Both the position numbers and the translations under genes were made by a program. The notes beneath the pieces are model-generated. The model saw nothing but the letters and a program-made list of their open reading frames with translations. It had not been told where the DNA came from and searched no databases. DNA of 18,336 nt, taken from assembly GCA_964196195.1 (NCBI GenBank), contig CAXMSE010000010.1:1-18336 (forward strand), in the 5' to 3' direction. The stretch's first letter is position 1, and each line of letters begins with the position of its first letter. This DNA comes from OFTM10 sp964196195 (GTDB lineage Bacteria > Actinomycetota > Acidimicrobiia > Acidimicrobiales > Aldehydirespiratoraceae). This document shows, in pieces, positions 13,236 to 18,336 of this stretch.

Positions 13236-15782
13236 ATGTGGCGTCTCACCCTCCGAAACCTCGCCGCCAACAAGGCGCGCTTCGCGATGACCACCTTTGC
13301 CGTAGTTCTCGGCGTGGGTTTTGTCGTCGCCAGTTTCGTTCTCTCCGACGGGCTCCGCTCCACGTTCGGTGACCTCTCAGAGGAGATCACCGACGGCACC
13401 GATCTTGTCGTCCGCCCCGTAAGCGACTTCGGCGAACCTCTCCCCCTCGATGAAACCCTGGTGGTCGAGGTGGCCGCGATCGACGGGGTCGAAGCCGCCG
13501 CAGCATTCGTCGAGGCTCCTGAGAACTCCGTACAGCCGATCAAGTCCAACGGTACGACGATCAGCACCCAGGGGCCGCCCCAGCTCATGTTCTCCTGGAC
13601 CGAGGACGACAGCCTGAGCTCTTTCACGCTCGTCGACGGAGAGATCCCCGACGAACCCGGCGAGTTCACGATGGACCTCGATGCCGCAGCCGATCACGGC
13701 TTCATCGTGGGCGACGAGTACGACCTCGTCACCCCCGGCGGCGTGGTCGAGAACTTCGCCCTCGTGGGCACCACCAGCTTCGGCGCCGACAACGCCACGG
13801 TGGGTGCAACCCTCATGCATGTCTCACTCGACGAGGCCCAGACCCTCTTCGGCACCGACGGCGCGGTGGACTTGATCCCGGTCCAGTTGACTGACGGCGC
13901 CGATGCCGCTGCGGTCACCGCCGAGATCAAGCAACTCGTCGACTCTTCGACCACTGAAGTGGTCGACAACGCCACCCTCACCGCCGAACAGGCGGCCGAA
14001 TTCGACGAGGGCATCACGATCATCGGCAACGTCCTCCTCGGGTTTGCGATCGTGTCGCTCTTCGTGTCGATCTTCATCATCTACAACACATTTGCCATCG
14101 TGCTCGGTCAGCGGGTTCGCGAGATCGGCCTGCTGCGCGCAATCGGCGCGAACGGCACCCAGATCCGGCGATCGATCATCGCAGAGGCGGTGATCGTCGG
14201 CATCGTTGCCTCCGTCATCGGAATCGCGGCCGGTGTGGGCGTGGCCGAAGGTCTCACTGCTCTGTTCGATACCCTCGGTGCCTCGCTCCCCGATGCCCCG
14301 ACGATCATCGCCGCTCGCACGATCGTGTTCGCACTCGTCCTCGGGATCGGTGTCACCGTTGTGTCGGCCGTTTCACCGGCCCGCACTGCCGCCTCAATCC
14401 CTCCGATCCAGGCCATTCGCGACGGAGCCGAGATCGGCAGCGAGGAGAGCCAACGTCGATTGGTGGCAGGCGTCCTCGGCCTCGCCGCAGGTATCGCCCT
14501 AGGGGCTTTCGGGCTCTTCGTTGGTGTGGGAAGCACTCTCGGCACGATCCTTGTACTCGGCATGGGTGCCGTCGCCATCTTCCTCGGCATGACCCTGGCC
14601 GCGCCCGCTATAGCCCAGCCGATCATCGCGGTGCTGGGCTGGCCCATCGCCCGCTTCATGGGTAAGGCCGGATCGCTCGCTCGCGAGAACGCGGGCCGCA
14701 ACCCACGCCGTACCGCCACCACGGGCGCGGCCCTGATGATCGGGCTGTCGCTGGTGACCGCCGGCTTGGTGGTGGGTGAGTCGGTCAAGGCCCGCCTCGG
14801 CGACCTGATCGACTCCAGCGTCACCGCCGACTATGTGATCACCGAGGACAACGACAGCGGCCTCACTCCGGCCCTGGCCGACGATCTCCTTGCCACCGGT
14901 GAGTTCGAGGCAGTGGCAGGCATGCGCTACGACGACATCCTGCTGGCCGGCGAGGTCCGCGAGGTCACCGCCATGGACGTGAGCGTGATCGACGACTTGT
15001 TCGAGATCGACATCACGTCGGGCACCGTTCCCGGTCCCGATGCCGTCCATGTGATCCTCGTCCACACGGATCTCGCCACCGAGCTCGGGGTGGGAGTCGG
15101 CGACGAAATCCCAGCGGAATTCGTCAACGGGTCCGCCACCGATCTCACCGTGGCTGCGATCTACGACGACAGCACCATCTTCGATGACCCGATCGTTCCC
15201 GAGCAGGTGTTCGACAACGGAGGCGCTTCCGAGCTCGATGAGTGGGTTGCGGCGGTGCTGGCCGACGATGTCACCCTCGCCGACGCCGCCCCAACAGTTG
15301 CCCAGCTACAGGCGCTCTATCCCCAGGTTTCGATCCAGACATCCACTGAGTTCCAACAGAGCTTCGAGGATTCGGTCGACAGCGCCCTGGTGGTGGTCAA
15401 CGCCCTGCTCGCGCTGGCGATCATCATCGCTCTCATTGGTATCGCCAACACCCTGGCCCTTTCGGTGCACGAACGAACCAGGGAGCTCGGCCTGCTCCGA
15501 GCGGTCGGGATGACCCGTCGCCAGACGCGCCGGATGGTGCGTTGGGAAGCTGCCCTCGTCGCCCTGTTCGGCGCAGTTCTCGGCGTGAGCGTCGGGGTCG
15601 TGTTCGGCTGGGGGGTCGTGGAGGCCATGCCCAGCGATGGCTTCGGCGGATCCCTCGCCATTCCCTACATGTCAATAGTCAGGGTGGTGCTGATCGCCAC
15701 CGCGGCCACCCTCGTGGCCGCTTGGCTACCCGCTCGGCGGGCCGGCCGACTCGACGTGCTCGAGGCAATTTCTCACGGCTGA
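13236..15782 (+). CDS. ABC transporter permease with two FtsX domains (module 1)
   Basis: The protein has 848 residues. TM1 (about 16-38) leads into an extracytoplasmic MacB-like core domain (about 40-258). Three helices follow, with the FtsX motif QRVREIGLLRAIGANGTQIR (292-311). Two linking helices lie at about 410-460. A second half has TM (about 496-514), a second extracytoplasmic domain (about 520-710), and three helices with the matching motif ERTRELGLLRAVGMTRRQTR. The internal duplication makes one polypeptide equal to two FtsX-type half permeases, about 10 membrane helices in all. It pairs with the ATPase immediately upstream. The extracytoplasmic domains are rich in Asp and Glu. The arrangement suggests export or extraction of an amphiphilic substrate at the outer face of the membrane; the substrate is not deducible. 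Confidence 0.9.
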   Translation: MWRLTLRNLAANKARFAMTTFAVVLGVGFVVASFVLSDGLRSTFGDLSEEITDGTDLVVRPVSDFGEPLPLDETLVVEVAAIDGVEAAAAFVEAPENSVQPIKSNGTTISTQGPPQLMFSWTEDDSLSSFTLVDGEIPDEPGEFTMDLDAAADHGFIVGDEYDLVTPGGVVENFALVGTTSFGADNATVGATLMHVSLDEAQTLFGTDGAVDLIPVQLTDGADAAAVTAEIKQLVDSSTTEVVDNATLTAEQAAEFDEGITIIGNVLLGFAIVSLFVSIFIIYNTFAIVLGQRVREIGLLRAIGANGTQIRRSIIAEAVIVGIVASVIGIAAGVGVAEGLTALFDTLGASLPDAPTIIAARTIVFALVLGIGVTVVSAVSPARTAASIPPIQAIRDGAEIGSEESQRRLVAGVLGLAAGIALGAFGLFVGVGSTLGTILVLGMGAVAIFLGMTLAAPAIAQPIIAVLGWPIARFMGKAGSLARENAGRNPRRTATTGAALMIGLSLVTAGLVVGESVKARLGDLIDSSVTADYVITEDNDSGLTPALADDLLATGEFEAVAGMRYDDILLAGEVREVTAMDVSVIDDLFEIDITSGTVPGPDAVHVILVHTDLATELGVGVGDEIPAEFVNGSATDLTVAAIYDDSTIFDDPIVPEQVFDNGGASELDEWVAAVLADDVTLADAAPTVAQLQALYPQVSIQTSTEFQQSFEDSVDSALVVVNALLALAIIIALIGIANTLALSVHERTRELGLLRAVGMTRRQTRRMVRWEAALVALFGAVLGVSVGVVFGWGVVEAMPSDGFGGSLAIPYMSIVRVVLIATAATLVAAWLPARRAGRLDVLEAISHG

Positions 15783-15808
15783 GCCATCGACAACCAGACC
15801 CCCCGGTC

Positions 15809-15860
15809 AGACGGCCGGCCCTCTGGGGTCGGTCGTCTTGGGCCGAGGACGTCCTCTTTT
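15809..15860 (+). terminator. possible terminator region behind ABC module 1
   Basis: AGACGGCC (15809-15816) pairs with GGTCGTCT (15831-15838), with one G-U pair and a 14-base loop. Next comes GAGGACGTCCTC (15845-15856), followed by four T residues. Either could slow or end transcription after the first permease. However the 12-base palindrome has only a 4-bp stem once a loop is allowed. It also contains the AGGAC/GTCCT half-sites seen in the proposed operators, so it may instead be a protein-binding site. Confidence 0.35.
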
Positions 15861-15863
15861 GTG

Positions 15864-15891
15864 CCCTGAGGTTTCAAGTCCTCCTGAGGAA
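15864..15891 (+). promoter_or_regulatory. candidate response-regulator operator upstream of ABC module 2
   Basis: CCCTGAGG (15864-15871) is followed 18 bases later by TCCTGAGG (15882-15889) within GTCCT-CCTG-AGGAA (15878-15891). This matches the dyads at 10365-10379 and 12316-12330 except for one missing spacer base and a changed final base. The paired arrangement resembles copies three and four of the array before module 1, which are spaced 17 bases. It lies about 70 bases before the ATPase start, a plausible activator position. Confidence 0.48.
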
Positions 15892-15959
15892 GGATTCGGT
15901 CGCGACAGATTGCCGTTAGCGTTCTGGTGCGCTCACGATCCGTCGTCCTTGGAGTCCAC

Positions 15960-16706
15960 ATGACCGATGCCGCCCCCAGCTCTCCGCCTGCCGCCCATGC
16001 GATCGGTGCCACGAAGATCTACGGGTCGGGAGACACCGAAGTCAGGGCACTCGACGGGGTGGATGTCACCTTCGATTCGGGACACTTCACCGCGATCATG
16101 GGCCCCTCGGGGTCAGGCAAATCCACCCTCATGCACTGCATGGCGGGCCTCGACACCCTCACCAGCGGCGAGGTCTACATCGGAGACACCGCCCTTTCGG
16201 AGCTGAGCGAGCGCAAGCTGACTCTGTTGAGGCGCGACAATGTGGGTTTCGTCTTCCAGTCGTTCAACCTGGTACCCACCCTCACCGCATTGGAGAACAT
16301 CACTCTCCCCACGGACCTCGCCGGCGCCGACCCCGACGAGGCGTGGGTCACGAACGTGATCGACACCGTCGGCCTCAGCGACCGGGTGAACCACCGGCCC
16401 AACGAGTTGTCGGGTGGTCAGCAACAACGTGTGGCGGTTTCTCGGGCTCTGGCCACGCGTCCGAAGATCATTTTCGCCGATGAGCCCACCGGCAACCTCG
16501 ACTCGGTCACCGGCACCGAGATCCTGGAGTTCATGCGCCGAGCCGTCGACGACTTCGGCCAGACCATCGTGATGGTCACCCACGATCCCGCTGCCGCGTC
16601 GCACGCCGACCGGGTGGTGTTCCTCTTCGACGGCACGATCGTCGACGAGCTTTTCGACCCGACCCCGGACACGATTCTCGACTTTCTCAAGCAGCTCGGC
16701 GACTGA
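15960..16706 (+). CDS. ABC transporter ATP-binding protein, MacB/LolD type (module 2)
   Basis: The product is 248 residues from the ATG at 15960, with GGAG and a 5-base spacer; the GTG at 15927 would add 11 residues without a better site. Walker A GPSGSGKST (K54), Q100, LSGGQ (150-154), the Walker B region IIFADEP and H208 are all present. Long stretches are identical to the ATPase of module 1, including the Walker A region, the Q-loop region and the signature region, so the two are recent paralogs by eye. The permease gene begins two bases after its stop. It should energise that permease, and cross-pairing with the module 1 permease is conceivable. Confidence 0.93.
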   Translation: MTDAAPSSPPAAHAIGATKIYGSGDTEVRALDGVDVTFDSGHFTAIMGPSGSGKSTLMHCMAGLDTLTSGEVYIGDTALSELSERKLTLLRRDNVGFVFQSFNLVPTLTALENITLPTDLAGADPDEAWVTNVIDTVGLSDRVNHRPNELSGGQQQRVAVSRALATRPKIIFADEPTGNLDSVTGTEILEFMRRAVDDFGQTIVMVTHDPAAASHADRVVFLFDGTIVDELFDPTPDTILDFLKQLGD

Positions 16707-16708
16707 CA

Positions 16709-18336
16709 ATGCTCAGGCTGACGATAAAGAATCTTCTCGACAAGAAGATCCGCTTCGCGCTCACCACCCTGGCCGTGGTCGTGGGTGTGGCGATGGTGGT
16801 CGGCGTCTTCGCCATGACCGACAGCCTCCGTTCGAGCTTCAGCCAGCTGGCAGAAGACATCTCCGAGGCCACCCCGCTCACCGTTCGCACCAGCCAGGAG
16901 GTGGGGCGCGAGATCGACCGAGATCCGGTGGCCGCCGAAGTCGACGAAGTGGTCAGGTCGATCGACGGGGTTGCCGACACCGTTCCCGGCGTCGCCGCGT
17001 TCAATGTCGTCATCACCGACGGTGCCGGCGCGGCGATCCTCCCGAGCGGTCCGCCCACTCTGGGATTCAGCTGGACGCCGCTCCAGTTCTTCATCACCGA
17101 GGGTGCCGTCCCCTCTGCTCCCGGGCAGTTCGCAGCCGATTCATCCACCGCCAGCGACAACAAGCTGCACGTCGGGTCGAGCTATGTCATCAGCGGACCG
17201 ATCGAGCAGCTCGAGTTCGAGCTGGTGGGCATCTTCAATTTCGGAGCACCCGACAAACACACCACCCTCGGCCAGACCATGGCGGCGTTCGAGATCGGCG
17301 TCGCTCAGGACTTCTTCGGCCTCGAAGATCGGTACTCCTCGATCGGTGTCCTCCTCGATTCCGGCACCGACACGATCGAGGTTCAGGGCCGGATCCAGGA
17401 GGCGATCGGACGCGACTACGAGGTCGTCACCGATGAGGTGATCGAGGAGGAGACAACCGACGACATCAACGAAGTCATCGATGTCTTCAACATCATCTTG
17501 CTCGTGTTCGCCTTCATCATCGTGTTCGTAAGTGCGTTCATCATCAACAACACGTTCCAGATCGTCGTCGCCCAACGAATCCGCGAGCTGGGGCTGCTCC
17601 GGGCGATCGGCGCCACCGGAAGTCAAGTCCGCAACTCGGTGATCTTCGAGGCCCTCATCGTCGGCCTCTTCAGCACCATCACAGGTATCGTCCTCGGCCG
17701 CTTCCTCGCCGGTGGCATGCGCTGGATGCTGAACCAGGGCGGGTTCTCCCTGCCCACCGGACCGCTCGAACTCCTGCCCCGCACCATCATCTGGGCGGCC
17801 GCGGTAGGCATGGGAGTCACCCTCCTTTCGTCGATCATCCCTGCCCGACGAGCCCAAACGATCTCACCGATCGCAGCGATCAATTCCGACCAGCGACTCG
17901 CGGGTGCCTCACTGCGGCGCCGTCTGGTGATCGGAGGGGTCCTCACCGGTATCGGCGCATTGCTCCTACTGGTCGGTCTGTTCGGTGGTCTCGACACCAC
18001 CGGCACCCTGAGCCTGGTCGGGTTCGGCGTCTTCCTCGTGTTCATCGGGATGAACACCCTCGCCCCGTCCTTCGCACGACCGGCCGCCCTCCTGCTCGGT
18101 CGCCCGATCGCCCGCCTGCTGGGCACCCCCGGCCAAATCGCCAGGGGTAACGCAGCGCGCACACCGCGCCGCACAGCATCAACCGCGGCGGCCCTGATGA
18201 TCGGCCTGGCCCTGGTGGGCATGGCCGGGGTGGTCGGTTCGTCGCTCACCAAGAGCTTCCTCAACACCCTCGACGATGCCGTGCAGTCCGACTATTTCAT
18301 CCGGTCCGACAGCGGTGGCTTCGACCCGTCGGTCGG
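16709..18336 (+). CDS. ABC transporter permease with FtsX domain (module 2), 3' end outside window
   Basis: An open frame runs from the ATG at 16709 to the end of the window (about 542 residues so far). TM1 (about 12-34) is followed by a MacB-like extracytoplasmic domain. Three helices come next, with the FtsX motif QRIRELGLLRAIGATGSQVR, then two linking helices, and then the TM that opens the second half (RTASTAAALMIGLALVGMAG). It matches the module 1 permease in layout and shares local landmarks such as GPPTLGFSW against GPPQLMFSW and FNFGAPDKHTTLG against TSFGADNATVG. The permeases are clearly more divergent than the ATPases. The second extracytoplasmic domain begins near the window edge and the rest is missing. 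Confidence 0.88.
   Translation, partial: MLRLTIKNLLDKKIRFALTTLAVVVGVAMVVGVFAMTDSLRSSFSQLAEDISEATPLTVRTSQEVGREIDRDPVAAEVDEVVRSIDGVADTVPGVAAFNVVITDGAGAAILPSGPPTLGFSWTPLQFFITEGAVPSAPGQFAADSSTASDNKLHVGSSYVISGPIEQLEFELVGIFNFGAPDKHTTLGQTMAAFEIGVAQDFFGLEDRYSSIGVLLDSGTDTIEVQGRIQEAIGRDYEVVTDEVIEEETTDDINEVIDVFNIILLVFAFIIVFVSAFIINNTFQIVVAQRIRELGLLRAIGATGSQVRNSVIFEALIVGLFSTITGIVLGRFLAGGMRWMLNQGGFSLPTGPLELLPRTIIWAAAVGMGVTLLSSIIPARRAQTISPIAAINSDQRLAGASLRRRLVIGGVLTGIGALLLLVGLFGGLDTTGTLSLVGFGVFLVFIGMNTLAPSFARPAALLLGRPIARLLGTPGQIARGNAARTPRRTASTAAALMIGLALVGMAGVVGSSLTKSFLNTLDDAVQSDYFIRSDSGGFDPSV

Noticed and set aside
1..18336. CRISPR arrays, tRNA or rRNA genes, insertion sequences, prophage or defence genes
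   Set aside because: No repeat-spacer pattern, cloverleaf, transposase or terminal inverted repeats were seen.

Overview
The window is high-GC DNA with tightly packed genes, frequent 1-4 nt start/stop overlaps and GTG/TTG alternatives. It looks like an actinobacterial chromosome; an Acidimicrobiia-like lineage is a guess from overall style only. No rRNA, tRNA, CRISPR array, insertion sequence or phage gene was seen, and no stretch longer than about 300 bases lacks a gene.

Left part (1-4247). The 3' end of a LuxR-type regulator (+) meets a minus-strand cluster. In transcription order the cluster is a Rieske + FMN/[3Fe-4S] glutamate-synthase-like protein (4247-2625), a Rieske + thiamine-diphosphate enzyme of the pyruvate oxidase/acetolactate synthase superfamily (2625-622, overlapping the first by one base), and a small membrane protein (546-124). 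Two neighbouring enzymes of unrelated fold that each carry an N-terminal Rieske [2Fe-2S] domain form the most unusual gene pair here. It suggests an undescribed redox module.

Middle part (4358-10333). Facing away from that cluster is a CPA1/NhaP-type cation:proton antiporter, whose stop codon overlaps the start of an L-2-hydroxyglutarate oxidase (LhgO-like FAD enzyme). Convergent to these is a very large minus-strand signalling protein: zinc ribbon, class III nucleotide cyclase, AAA-type ATPase and a long TPR-like helical region.

Right part (10437-18336). Divergent from the cyclase gene is a two-component system: a DesK/NarL-class histidine kinase and a NarL/LuxR-class response regulator. 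It is followed by two paralogous modules, each an ABC ATPase plus an FtsX/MacB-type permease; the second permease runs off the window. The kinase promoter and both ABC promoters share a CCCYGAGR element. It sits in GTCCT-N5-AGGAC-like dyads, with four copies just upstream of the first ABC operon. The simplest reading is a self-regulated system in which the regulator controls its own operon and both exporters, as in envelope-stress or antimicrobial-efflux circuits. The operator assignment is inference from sequence recurrence alone.
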